A stretch of DNA of 39,623 bases from Planctomycetota bacterium (GTDB lineage: Bacteria; Planctomycetota; MHYJ01; WSZJ01): positions 1-39,623 of the forward strand of contig JACPRD010000104.1 of assembly GCA_016190145.1 (NCBI GenBank), written 5' to 3'. The notes beneath the pieces are model-generated. The model searched no databases. It saw only the letters and a list, made by a program, of their open reading frames with translations, and was not told the DNA's origin. The translations under genes and the position numbers were made by a program. Each line of letters opens with the position of its first letter. Within the stretch, counting starts at the first letter, position 1. Positions 1 through 6,377 of this stretch are shown here, one piece after another.

Positions 1-31
1 GACGGGGAGTGGGGGCTTCGGCAGGCGGGAT

Positions 32-88
32 AACTTCAAAGGGGAATTTCAACTTCAAGTAACTTCAAAAGATGAACTTCAACTTCAA
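32..88. repeat. Cluster of AACTTCAA words
   Basis: The octamer AACTTCAA occurs five times, at 32-39, 51-58, 61-68, 75-82 and 81-88, in a stretch that is A/T-rich compared with its surroundings. It lies upstream of the lipoprotein gene at 179. The copies are not evenly spaced, so this is a word cluster rather than a clean tandem array. It resembles the other short-word spacers of this window. No function is assigned. Confidence 0.6.
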
Positions 89-165
89 CCCGTTTCGGAG
101 GGCGGTGGGCCTTCGCGTGGCCAAGGGGCGTCCGGAAGGCGCTTCCATCAGGATCCGAACGCGGC

Positions 166-171
166 TATCGT
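166..171 (+). promoter_or_regulatory. Putative -10 box (TATCGT) for a leaderless transcript
   Basis: TATCGT matches TANNNT and ends 7 nt before the ATG at 179, so transcription would begin at or next to the start codon. No Shine-Dalgarno sequence is visible. The same spacing occurs at 17597, 17966, 26202 and 30689. No clear -35 hexamer is seen. Confidence 0.35.
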
Positions 172-178
172 CGCCGTC

Positions 179-649
179 ATGAAACCAGGCTTCGCTCTCG
201 CCTTTCTCCTCGCCGCGTGCACGCCGCCCGCGATGCACGCGAAGATCACCATGACGATTTCGGTGCGCGTCACCGCGAACGCGGAGCCCGGGACCGTCAC
301 GGTCAACGGCCAGAACAAGGGCGCCGCACCGGTCGAGTTCGATGCGCTCGCGCTGCCGTTCGACCCCGCGCTCAAGCCCGCCGCCTGGCCGCCGAAAGGC
401 GCGCAGGTCTTCTCGCCGACCGTCGCGCAGCACGGCAAGGAAGAGTCCAGCCTCGCGCTCGCGATCCTCGGCGACGTCCTCTACGTCCGCACCCTGGTGC
501 ACGGCACCGAAACCCTCGGCGCCGTCCGGCTGAAAGTCACCGGCGCCGACGGGACCTCGTTCGACTTCGACAACGCCGAAAAGGAAGTTAACTCCAATCT
601 CGGTCGCGCGGAGCATGCCGTGCGAATCCGGTACAAACGGAGAAAGTAG
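179..649 (+). CDS. Small putative lipoprotein
   Basis: A 156-residue protein with a short hydrophobic N-terminus ending in a lipobox-like LAAC (Cys near residue 14), which predicts export and lipid anchoring. The rest (TVTVNGQNKGAAP, a VRLKVTGADG segment) looks like a small beta-rich secreted domain. The C-terminus is basic (RIRYKRRK). I do not recognise a family and assign no function. The start follows a TATCGT box by 7 nt, consistent with a leaderless message. It stands alone on its strand and is followed by two long inverted repeats that separate it from the convergent potD. Confidence 0.65.
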   Translation: MKPGFALAFLLAACTPPAMHAKITMTISVRVTANAEPGTVTVNGQNKGAAPVEFDALALPFDPALKPAAWPPKGAQVFSPTVAQHGKEESSLALAILGDVLYVRTLVHGTETLGAVRLKVTGADGTSFDFDNAEKEVNSNLGRAEHAVRIRYKRRK

Positions 650-688
650 GCCAACCGCTTTGCCGGTCCCCCGCCGTTCCTCACCACT

Positions 689-807
689 CAGAGTTTGTGA
701 AAAAATCGGTCTGGGATGCTCCGTCGGCCGGCAGGAAGGCTCACGGTTGGCAAAGACTGGACGAGCCGGCCGACTCCGCCCCCAGACCGATTTTTTCACA
801 AACTCTG
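689..807. repeat. Long perfect inverted repeat, 27-bp arms
   Basis: Positions 689-715 and 781-807 are perfect reverse complements over 27 bp; the arm contains GTGAAAAAATCGGTC. Inside the 65-nt spacer a second perfect pair, GTCGGCCGGC (723-732) and GCCGGCCGAC (765-774), extends the stem. It lies between the convergent lipoprotein and potD genes and could act as a two-way terminator or a DNA cruciform. A U-tract after the stem is absent; the T-run is inside the right arm. Confidence 0.85.
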
Positions 808-824
808 GGAGGCAAAGCACTTCC

Positions 825-924
825 TGAGAGCGTGAGAAAAATCGATCGCAGGCGCGGTCGGGGCGAGCGAGCGAAGCGAGCGAGGTCCGACCGCACCGTA
901 GATCGAATTTTTCTCACGCTCTCA
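825..924. repeat. Second long inverted repeat with a mirror-repeat centre
   Basis: Positions 825-842 and 907-924 are reverse complements over 18 bp; the arm contains GCGTGAGAAAAAT. They are followed inward by CGATC (843-847) against GATCG (901-905), and by GCGGTCGG (854-861) against CCGACCGC (887-894). The apex at 865-884 is a perfect 20-nt mirror repeat centred on AA (GAGCGAGCGA read both ways). The arms share the GTGA(A/G)AAAA(A)TCG core of the neighbouring repeat at 689-807, so the two are related in design and partly in sequence. Confidence 0.8.
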
Positions 925-944
925 CTCCTGACTCCTGACCCCTG
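924..944. repeat. Three tandem heptamers, ACTCCTG type
   Basis: ACTCCTG (924-930), ACTCCTG (931-937) and ACCCCTG (938-944) follow the inverted repeat directly, just downstream of the potD stop codon. It is one of four heptamer-period spacers in the window. Confidence 0.6.
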
Positions 945-957
945 GTCCGTCGGCCGA

Positions 958-2022
958 CTATTCGTTCTTCACCTCAGTCCACACCCGGTCGTACAGATCC
1001 GACGCCTCGCCGAGCTGCCGGATCCACTCCAGCCGCTTCATCACGTCCTCCGGCGGATACACCCCCGGATCGTTCAGCACCTCCGCCTTCACGAACGCCT
1101 TCGCCGCCTCGTTCGAGCTCGGATACCGCAGGAAGTTCACGATCCGCGCGTTCACCTCGGGCCGCATCACGAAGTCAATGAACGCCTCCGCCTCCGCCTT
1201 GTGCTTCGACGTCTTCACCACCGCGAAGTTGTCCGCCCAGATCACGCCGCCCTCGCGCGGCACCACGTACCGCACGTTCGCGTTCTCCGCCCGCGCCTTC
1301 GCGAAGTCGCCGCTCCAGCCCTGCGCCATCACGAGCGCCCCCGAGAGCATCAGGTCGTCGTACGTCTCGCTGTCGTAGCGCGCCACGAACGGCTTCTGGG
1401 CAATGAGAAGCGCCTTCGCCTCCGCCAACTCCCCCGCGTCCGTGCTGTTGATCGACCGGCCCTTCAGCCGCAGCGCCGCGCCGATCGCCTCGCGCGCATC
1501 GTCCATCATCCCGACCCGGCCTTTGTATTTCTCCACGCGGGCCGCTTCCAATAGATCGCCCCAGCTCGCCGGCGGCGGATCCACTTTGGAAGCGTCGTAC
1601 CCGATCCCCGTCGTCCCCCACAGGTACGGCACCGAGTGGCGGTTCCCCGGGTCGTACCAGATCTCGCGGAACCGCGGTGACAGGTGCTTCACGTTCGGGA
1701 TGCGCGCGAGGTCCAGTTCCGCGAGCAGCCCCGCCCGGATCATCCCCTGCACCGTGTAGTCCGACGGCACGATCAGATCGTAGCCCTCGGCCCCGGCCTC
1801 GATCTTCGCGAGCAGCGACTCGTTCGAGTCGAAGTTCTCCTCGACGACCTTGATCCCGGTCTCCTTCTCGAACTCCGCCACCACCGCCGGATCGAGGTAG
1901 TTCGCCCAGATCGCCAGGTGCAGCTCGCGCGGCTTCTCCCCCGCCCGCGCCCACGGGCGCCAGATGAGCGCGACGACGAGAAACAGCAACGCGACGGCCG
2001 GTATGACGATGAACTTTTTCAC
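958..2022 (-). CDS. potD: Spermidine/putrescine-binding protein PotD
   Basis: This is the extracytoplasmic substrate-binding protein of a polyamine ABC transporter, 354 residues, the usual size. After a hydrophobic signal/anchor (about residues 2-21) it shows family segments AIWANYLDP, EKETGIKV, YDLIVPSDYTVQGM, VPYLWGTTGIGYD and a C-terminal EAEAFIDFVMRPEV. I chose the GTG at 2022 because AGGGGAGG stands just upstream and the hydrophobic segment follows at once; the open frame extends further upstream without family similarity. The permease and ATPase genes lie on the same strand at 18893-21568, separated by the accessory block. There is no lipobox Cys, so it may be held by an uncleaved N-terminal helix or be periplasmic. 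Confidence 0.92.
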   Translation of the reverse strand: MKKFIVIPAVALLFLVVALIWRPWARAGEKPRELHLAIWANYLDPAVVAEFEKETGIKVVEENFDSNESLLAKIEAGAEGYDLIVPSDYTVQGMIRAGLLAELDLARIPNVKHLSPRFREIWYDPGNRHSVPYLWGTTGIGYDASKVDPPPASWGDLLEAARVEKYKGRVGMMDDAREAIGAALRLKGRSINSTDAGELAEAKALLIAQKPFVARYDSETYDDLMLSGALVMAQGWSGDFAKARAENANVRYVVPREGGVIWADNFAVVKTSKHKAEAEAFIDFVMRPEVNARIVNFLRYPSSNEAAKAFVKAEVLNDPGVYPPEDVMKRLEWIRQLGEASDLYDRVWTEVKNE

Positions 2023-2076
2023 GACGGCCCTCCCCTTTCGCCCGCGCAAGGCCCCGGAACCGGCACAAGGAAAGCG

Positions 2077-2090
2077 CGACAGGCCTGTCG
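2077..2090. promoter_or_regulatory. 14-bp perfect palindrome upstream of potD
   Basis: CGACAGGCCTGTCG is a perfect palindrome about 55 nt upstream of the potD GTG. Its position would suit an operator for a dimeric regulator. No regulator is identified, and in GC-rich DNA a single palindrome is weak evidence. Confidence 0.3.
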
Positions 2091-2177
2091 GAGGCAAGCA
2101 AGATCGGCCGCGCGACGCCCGCGACCCCGACTCGGACACGGGACTACCGGCTCCCCGCTCGCTAGAGTGGCTGTGCC

Positions 2178-2417
2178 GTGAACGAATCCCTCGATGAGCA
2201 ACGCCTGCCCGGGGCCGAGGAGGCTCGACGGACCTGGCAGCAAGCGGCGGCACTTCTGCGCAAGCTGGGCGGCCCGCGGGAGCTGGAGCGTCATCGCGAG
2301 GCGATACGCGCCGTCCTCCTCTCAGGGCCTACTTCCCCTCGGGCTCCCAGAACCGGTACTCCGCCACCTTCCCGCCCGCGTCGCCGCGCCGGAGCCGCTG
2401 CGAGATCACGCCGATGA
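2178..2417 (+). CDS. Possible small gene or 5' gene remnant
   Basis: A GTG-started frame (79 residues) begins with a plausible helical, charged protein (MNESLDEQRLPG, ARRTWQQAAALLRKL, ELERHREAIRAVLL). After about residue 50 it runs antisense through the 3' end of the convergent ATPase gene and becomes Pro/Arg-rich, as shadow translations do here. A TAGAGT box lies 9 nt before the GTG. The first 50 codons may be a real small gene or the truncated head of one. If nothing is encoded, 2023-2328 is a gene-poor spacer. Confidence 0.3.
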   Translation: MNESLDEQRLPGAEEARRTWQQAAALLRKLGGPRELERHREAIRAVLLSGPTSPRAPRTGTPPPSRPRRRAGAAARSRR

Positions 2418-3465
2418 CCGCCGGCGACACGGGCTTCCCGGCCAGCTCCTCGAGGCGCTTCACCGAGGCCTCGTGCCCGTCCGCGCCGATGTTCATGAGG
2501 ACGAGATGGCCCGTCGTGGCCATTTCCAGCGCGGCCGATGCGGTCTCTGCGGACTCGAGGCAGATCCCGACGGCGTTGGGGTACATGCGGAAAATGCGCT
2601 CGAGCGCGGCCTTCACCGTGGGCCCGTCTTCGCTGGGAACTTCGACCTGGTCGACGCCGTCGACGCGCACGTAGACGGGGTACTCGAGGCTGAACACGGC
2701 CAGCCCGGCGTCCTTCGCGAGATGCTGGAGGCAGGAGAGGAGCGTCGTCGTTTTACCGGAGCCGGGGAGGCCGGAGAACAGGATGATCCCGTTCGGCCGC
2801 TTGAGCCAGCGCTCGAACACGGCGCGGTCCTCGGCCTTCGGCGCGACCGTCTCGAGGTCGGCGATCCGCCCGCCGCCCATGAACCGCAGCGTGAGCCGGC
2901 GTCCCTGGATCGTGTCGATCGCCTGCAGCAGCACGGAGACTTCGTTCACGGCCTGCGCACCGCCGCGGCTCAGGAACAGCCGGCGGATCCCGGAATCCCC
3001 GAACGGAAGCCCGATCTCGTTCCAGACCTGCTCGAGTTCGCGCGCGAGATCGGCCGGAATCACGCGGATCGTCTCCAGCCGGGCCTCCCGGCCGATCGCG
3101 ACGTGCACGCCGTCCTTGCGCGGCTGCAGGTGAAGGTCGGACGCCTTCCGGTCGTGCGCTTCCCAGACCAGCGCTTCGGCGAGCTCGCGGGGCTTGGACT
3201 CGATGGCGGCGTTCATGGTTTTCGGTCCCTTTCTGTTGGCCCGGGAGGATTCGAGGAAGCGTTTCAGGTCTTCGCGCGCGCGGACGAGCGGGGCGGGCTC
3301 CCCGGATCCGTCGCGGAGTTTCTGGAGGTCGTCCTGGGAAAAACGCCACTGGCCGCCGACTTTGCGGGCGGGGAGTTTCCCGTCGTGGACCCAGCGGTTG
3401 AGTGTGGAGCGGCTGACCCCGAGGAAGGCCATGGCGGCGTCGAAGTCCGTTTCGTATCTTGTCAT
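2329..3465 (-). CDS. Helix-turn-helix protein fused to a degenerate GspE/PilT-type ATPase
   Basis: Residues 1-50 form an excisionase/MerR-like DNA-binding domain (AFLGVSRSTLNRWVHDGKLP, KVGGQWRF). After a linker comes a secretion-ATPase fold: ASDLHLQPRKDGVHV (as in GspE/PilB ASDIHIEP), Walker A GLPGSGKTTT, and ETASAALEMATTGHLVL at the Asp-box/Walker B position. Where GspE/PilT proteins read VGEIRD, this reads GICLES, so the Walker B Glu seems lost. The His-box STLHTND reads MNIGADG. It may bind ATP but hydrolyse it poorly or differently. The ATG at 3465 is preferred to the in-frame TTG at 3480 because TTGACA-N17-GATAAA places transcription at that ATG. No other pilus or secretion genes are nearby. 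A DNA-binding or regulatory role is inferred, not shown. Confidence 0.8.
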   Translation of the reverse strand: MTRYETDFDAAMAFLGVSRSTLNRWVHDGKLPARKVGGQWRFSQDDLQKLRDGSGEPAPLVRAREDLKRFLESSRANRKGPKTMNAAIESKPRELAEALVWEAHDRKASDLHLQPRKDGVHVAIGREARLETIRVIPADLARELEQVWNEIGLPFGDSGIRRLFLSRGGAQAVNEVSVLLQAIDTIQGRRLTLRFMGGGRIADLETVAPKAEDRAVFERWLKRPNGIILFSGLPGSGKTTTLLSCLQHLAKDAGLAVFSLEYPVYVRVDGVDQVEVPSEDGPTVKAALERIFRMYPNAVGICLESAETASAALEMATTGHLVLMNIGADGHEASVKRLEELAGKPVSPAVIGVISQRLRRGDAGGKVAEYRFWEPEGK

Positions 3466-3471
3466 GTCATC

Positions 3472-3500
3472 TTTATCCAATATATATCAGTCTGTGTCAA
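3472..3500 (-). promoter_or_regulatory. Putative promoter TTGACA-N17-GATAAA
   Basis: On the minus strand TTGACA (3500-3495), a 17-nt spacer and GATAAA (3477-3472) end 6 nt before the ATG at 3465, predicting a leaderless message. The spacer contains the alternating ATATATAT, rare in this GC-rich sequence and a possible binding site for the encoded HTH protein. Confidence 0.4.
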
Positions 3501-3568
3501 GCCCGAATTCCGGAAATTTCGCGCGTCAAATCCGCGGAACCCCACCCTCCCCCGCGCGTCCAACCCCC

Positions 3569-4597
3569 ATGCGCCGATTCCAATCCGCCGTCATCGCCCT
3601 TCAGACCGCCGCCATCGTCGGACTCCTGTGGCTTCACTTCGGAAAGCGTGAAGAGCCCGCGCCCGCGAAAACGGAAGTCCCCAGCCCGGAAACGGCGGCC
3701 GAGCCCGTGCAGGCACCCCGCCCGAAGCCCGCGGACGCTCCCGAAACGCAGAAGAGGGGCGAGTCCGATGCGGAACAACGCGCACGGGAGTACCAGGAGG
3801 CGCGATCCAGTGAGACGGCCGACCTCGAAACGACTCAATTCGAATCGCTCCTCGAATCCGCCCGCAACCTGTTCGCCCAGGGCGGCCTCGACGCCCTCCT
3901 CTGGGCCCCCTTCCCGCACGATCAGAAAGGCCAGGGCAACGACGAAGACCTCCGCCGCCTCGTCGCACTCTTCGCCTCCGAAACCGACCCCGCCCGCCTC
4001 TGGGCCCTCGCCCAGCGGATCCGCTTCCACCTCACCGACCCGCGCGGGTCGATCTGGACGATCGATCAGAACGCGTTCGACGCGTTCTCGACGTGCGCCC
4101 GGGAGGCGGAGGATCCGGTGAAACGTCAGATCGCTCTCTCCGCCTGCGGCGCGACGGGCTGGGGCGATGACCTCAAGACCGACCGCTTCCTCCACGACCC
4201 CGACGCCCGCGTCCAGGCGACCGCCGGCCCGATGCTCGGCCGCCCGCGCGGCGTCTCCGAGTCTGAGGCCGCGCCGATCGCCGACCGGTTCCGCGAACTC
4301 CTCCGCAGCCCCGACGAACACGTGCGCGCCAGCGCGGCGATGGGGTTCACGGGCTGGGCGTACCGGGAGGACGACGTGGAAGCGCTCATCACGGCGGCGA
4401 AGACCGACACCTCGATGAACGTGCGCCGGAGCGCGCTCTACGGCCTCGGGATGTCGGGCTCCGAGCGGGCGCGCAGGACGCTGAAGGAGATCGTCGCGGA
4501 CACGTCGTACCCCGAGGACCTCCGCTCCCGCGCGGCGACTGAGCTCAGCCGGACGGGGATCGTGCCCGACGGGGCTCCGCTGCACGAGGTGGAGTAG
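3569..4597 (+). CDS. Membrane-anchored HEAT-repeat protein
   Basis: A 342-residue protein with one N-terminal membrane segment (about residues 7-24), a Pro/Glu-rich linker (to about 75), and a C-terminal alpha-solenoid. Helical repeats are visible as ALSACGATGW, ARVQATAGPMLG, EHVRASAAMGFTGW and MNVRRSALYGLGMSG, the last three in the HEAT/PBS-lyase-like pattern with a conserved Arg and Ala. Such proteins are usually protein-interaction scaffolds; no catalytic residues are seen. The start ATG follows the membrane-segment logic; an upstream in-frame extension runs antisense through the neighbouring gene and is rejected. It is transcribed divergently from the HTH-ATPase gene. Confidence 0.75.
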   Translation: MRRFQSAVIALQTAAIVGLLWLHFGKREEPAPAKTEVPSPETAAEPVQAPRPKPADAPETQKRGESDAEQRAREYQEARSSETADLETTQFESLLESARNLFAQGGLDALLWAPFPHDQKGQGNDEDLRRLVALFASETDPARLWALAQRIRFHLTDPRGSIWTIDQNAFDAFSTCAREAEDPVKRQIALSACGATGWGDDLKTDRFLHDPDARVQATAGPMLGRPRGVSESEAAPIADRFRELLRSPDEHVRASAAMGFTGWAYREDDVEALITAAKTDTSMNVRRSALYGLGMSGSERARRTLKEIVADTSYPEDLRSRAATELSRTGIVPDGAPLHEVE

Positions 4598-4678
4598 GCG
4601 ATTGCGATTCGCAGGCCGCCGGCGCCAAACCCTGCAGATTCCCCATGAAACGGCGAGCAAGACTGCAGTTGTGCCGAG

Positions 4679-4895
4679 TTTTTCCCTCTCCTCCTCCTCC
4701 CCCTTATTCCCTCGTCCCTATCCCTCGCCCTCTCCCACCTCCTACGCCCGTACCTGGAGCGCCCTCTGAGGCGCCACTCTGCGAACGCGGGACGCGACGC
4801 CGAGGTATGTCAGGGTGCAAAAGGGGGGCGGGAAGGGGATGGGGCGAGGGAAGGGGGCGGGGGTGCGAGGAGAAGGAGGAGGAGAAGGAGGGGGC
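4679..4895. repeat. Polypyrimidine/polypurine imperfect inverted repeat
   Basis: The 384-nt gap between 4597 and 4982 holds a C/T-only-rich block (about 4679-4745) and, about 75 nt on, a G/A-rich block (about 4823-4895). Reverse-complementing the second gives an imperfect match to the first (for example CCCCCTT..CCCTCG.CC..ATCCC in both). The blocks are built of CCTCC/CCCT words. Strand-asymmetric tracts like this can form hairpins or triplex (H-DNA). It separates the HEAT-protein gene from the TA promoter. Confidence 0.6.
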
Positions 4896-4929
4896 AACCG
4901 TGATGATGCAATCCGTGAATCGACCCGAC

Positions 4930-4958
4930 TTGAATGGCGATCTACATCATCGTAGAAT
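4930..4958 (+). promoter_or_regulatory. Promoter of the RHH-GNAT module with half-site palindrome
   Basis: TTGAAT (4930-4935), 17 nt, TAGAAT (4953-4958). The -10 overlaps the dyad GTAG-N6-CTAC (4952-4965), a likely operator for the RHH antitoxin, as type II TA modules are usually self-repressed. Confidence 0.5.
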
Positions 4959-4981
4959 TCCCTACAGGAAAGGAATCAACC

Positions 4982-5257
4982 ATGGGCACAGCCGTCCAGA
5001 TTTCAGCCTTCGTCTCCAGGGACACCCGGGACCTCCTGGACCGTCTCGTCGCTTCGACGGGCCAGAAGAAAGCCCACGTCGTCGAGGTCGCCCTGCGCCA
5101 CCACCTGCTCGCGCTGCAGCAGATTCCCGCCGAGTACGTCATCCCGCCGGTCCTCGTCGTCGACCGCGAGTCGGGCGAGAAAGTCCTCAGGCGCCTGCGC
5201 CGCCCCGGAAAGCCCGCGGCAGCGCTTCGAAAGCTGATGCGCGGGAATGGAGATTAG
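4982..5257 (+). CDS. Ribbon-helix-helix antitoxin of a GNAT-toxin module
   Basis: A 91-residue protein whose N-terminal segment (VQISAFVSRDTRDLLDRLV, then GQKKAHVVEVALRHHL) reads as a ribbon-helix-helix DNA-binding fold followed by a C-terminal tail that would wrap the toxin. It overlaps the acetyltransferase gene by 11 nt, the order and overlap typical of TacA-TacT/AtaR-AtaT modules. The ATG at 4982 is chosen over an upstream in-frame ATG at 4934 because AGGAAAGGA precedes it and the upstream codons cover the promoter. It should neutralise the toxin and repress the operon. Confidence 0.8.
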   Translation: MGTAVQISAFVSRDTRDLLDRLVASTGQKKAHVVEVALRHHLLALQQIPAEYVIPPVLVVDRESGEKVLRRLRRPGKPAAALRKLMRGNGD

Positions 5258-5768
5258 GCTCCTCCGGACCGACGACGACCGCGCTCGTTTCGATTCCGGA
5301 GAAGCCGAGCTGGACCGCTTCCTTCAGGAATTCGCGGGACAGAACCAGTTCCGCCTCCACGTGGGCACGACCTGGGTCGCCGCCGAAGGCCGTCGCATCC
5401 TGGGTTACGCCACGATCGCGCCCGGTCACATCGAAATCGACCGGCTCCCCGAGACGCGACGGCGCGGATTGCCGAAGTACCCGCTTCCCATCCTCCGGCT
5501 GGCCCGTCTCGCGACAGCACGCTCGGAGCAGGGACGCGGAATCGGAAACGCGCTACTCCGCTGCACGTTCAACCTGGCGCTGAAGATGTCGGAGGAGTAC
5601 GGCTGCGTGGGCGTCGTCGTGGACGCCAAGCCCGGCGCGGAGGAGTTTTACCGGAAGTTCGGTTTCGAATCGGTGGGGGTCGTCGCCGGAGCGGACGCGA
5701 GCCGCCCGGAGCCGTGGCAGATGTTCCTGCCCCTCGACCTGGTCCGCAAGGCGCTCGGGCCGGGATGA
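5247..5768 (+). CDS. GNAT-family acetyltransferase toxin (TacT/AtaT-like)
   Basis: A 173-residue GNAT protein, the size of TacT-type toxins, which acetylate the amino acid on charged tRNA and block translation. The family pattern is clear: an N-terminal LDRFLQEFAGQNQ segment, LGYATIAPGHIEI, the acetyl-CoA loop QGRGIGNALL (about residues 93-102), and GCVGVVVDAKPGAEEFYRKFGF, with the Tyr that usually acts as the general acid. The pairing with an upstream RHH antitoxin supports the toxin reading over an ordinary acetyltransferase. It ends 14 nt before the convergent XRE gene. Confidence 0.82.
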   Translation: MEIRLLRTDDDRARFDSGEAELDRFLQEFAGQNQFRLHVGTTWVAAEGRRILGYATIAPGHIEIDRLPETRRRGLPKYPLPILRLARLATARSEQGRGIGNALLRCTFNLALKMSEEYGCVGVVVDAKPGAEEFYRKFGFESVGVVAGADASRPEPWQMFLPLDLVRKALGPG

Positions 5769-5781
5769 GAGCGCCGCGCGC

Positions 5782-6207
5782 TCACGGAACGATTCGCTTG
5801 AGCGGCGGCAGCTCGGAGGGACCGCCGGGGCGTTTCCCGATCCGCTGGTAGAGCGACTCGAGCAGGTCGGCGTCCGTGCGATGGGCAGGCAACTCGCCCT
5901 TCAGCTTCGCGAGCGCGGCCTGCAGCGTCATGCCCCGATATTCAGGAAGCTGCCTCAGTCGATCGATCGCCCAGGCGCCCACGAGACTCCGCCATTCGGA
6001 CGATTCGCGCCGAAAGCCGACCGCCACGGCGTATTTCTCAAGCGTCGCCAGCCGCGACGGAGTCCACCGGCCGCTCTCCAGCCGGGCGTACTGGCCGGGG
6101 TCAAGCCGATGCTTCCGGCAGAATGCGCGAAGGGACAGTCCCGCGCAGCGACGGAAGGAGCAGAACAGGCGGGCGAGGATGCGCAGGGACCTGACGACGA
6201 TCGGCAT
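5782..6207 (-). CDS. XRE-like helix-turn-helix regulator
   Basis: A 141-residue protein with a helix-turn-helix in its first half (LSLRAFCRKHRLDPGQYARL then ESGRWTPSR, about residues 20-48), similar to XRE/Cro domains, and a helical C-terminal half with no recognised fold. The ATG at 6207 is chosen because CCGGAGG ends 5 nt upstream. The longer open frame upstream is antisense to the ATPase gene. It is divergent from the DUF4143-type ATPase gene across 156 bp that includes a perfect palindrome on the ATPase start codon, so it may repress that gene. It could also be an antitoxin without a recognised toxin. Confidence 0.72.
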   Translation of the reverse strand: MPIVVRSLRILARLFCSFRRCAGLSLRAFCRKHRLDPGQYARLESGRWTPSRLATLEKYAVAVGFRRESSEWRSLVGAWAIDRLRQLPEYRGMTLQAALAKLKGELPAHRTDADLLESLYQRIGKRPGGPSELPPLKRIVP

Positions 6208-6355
6208 GAATGCCTCCGGGAAACGCGGCCTCCCCGGAATCCTACCACGATCCGGCGGTCTGCCTGCGTGGGAGTAGTCCGCACGGATCGTCCAGTTGTA
6301 CAGCTGTGCGGTCGGCGCATTCTTTCCTTCTAAAGAGGGAACATTTATGCTATCT

Positions 6356-6377
6356 ATTTCCTTATGGATAAGGAAAT
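6356..6377. promoter_or_regulatory. Perfect palindrome over the ATPase start codon
   Basis: ATTTCCTTAT (6356-6365) and ATAAGGAAAT (6368-6377) are perfect 10-bp arms around GG. The ATG of the ATPase gene (6364-6366) is inside it, so a bound dimer or an RNA hairpin would cover the start codon. A TATGCT -10-like box lies at 6346-6351. The site is strikingly AT-rich for this sequence. It is a candidate operator of the divergent XRE regulator. Confidence 0.6.

Noticed and set aside
2194-3568. Long plus-strand frame upstream of the HEAT-repeat protein
   Set aside because: It is antisense to the HTH-ATPase gene; the HEAT-repeat protein starts at 3569 just before its membrane segment.
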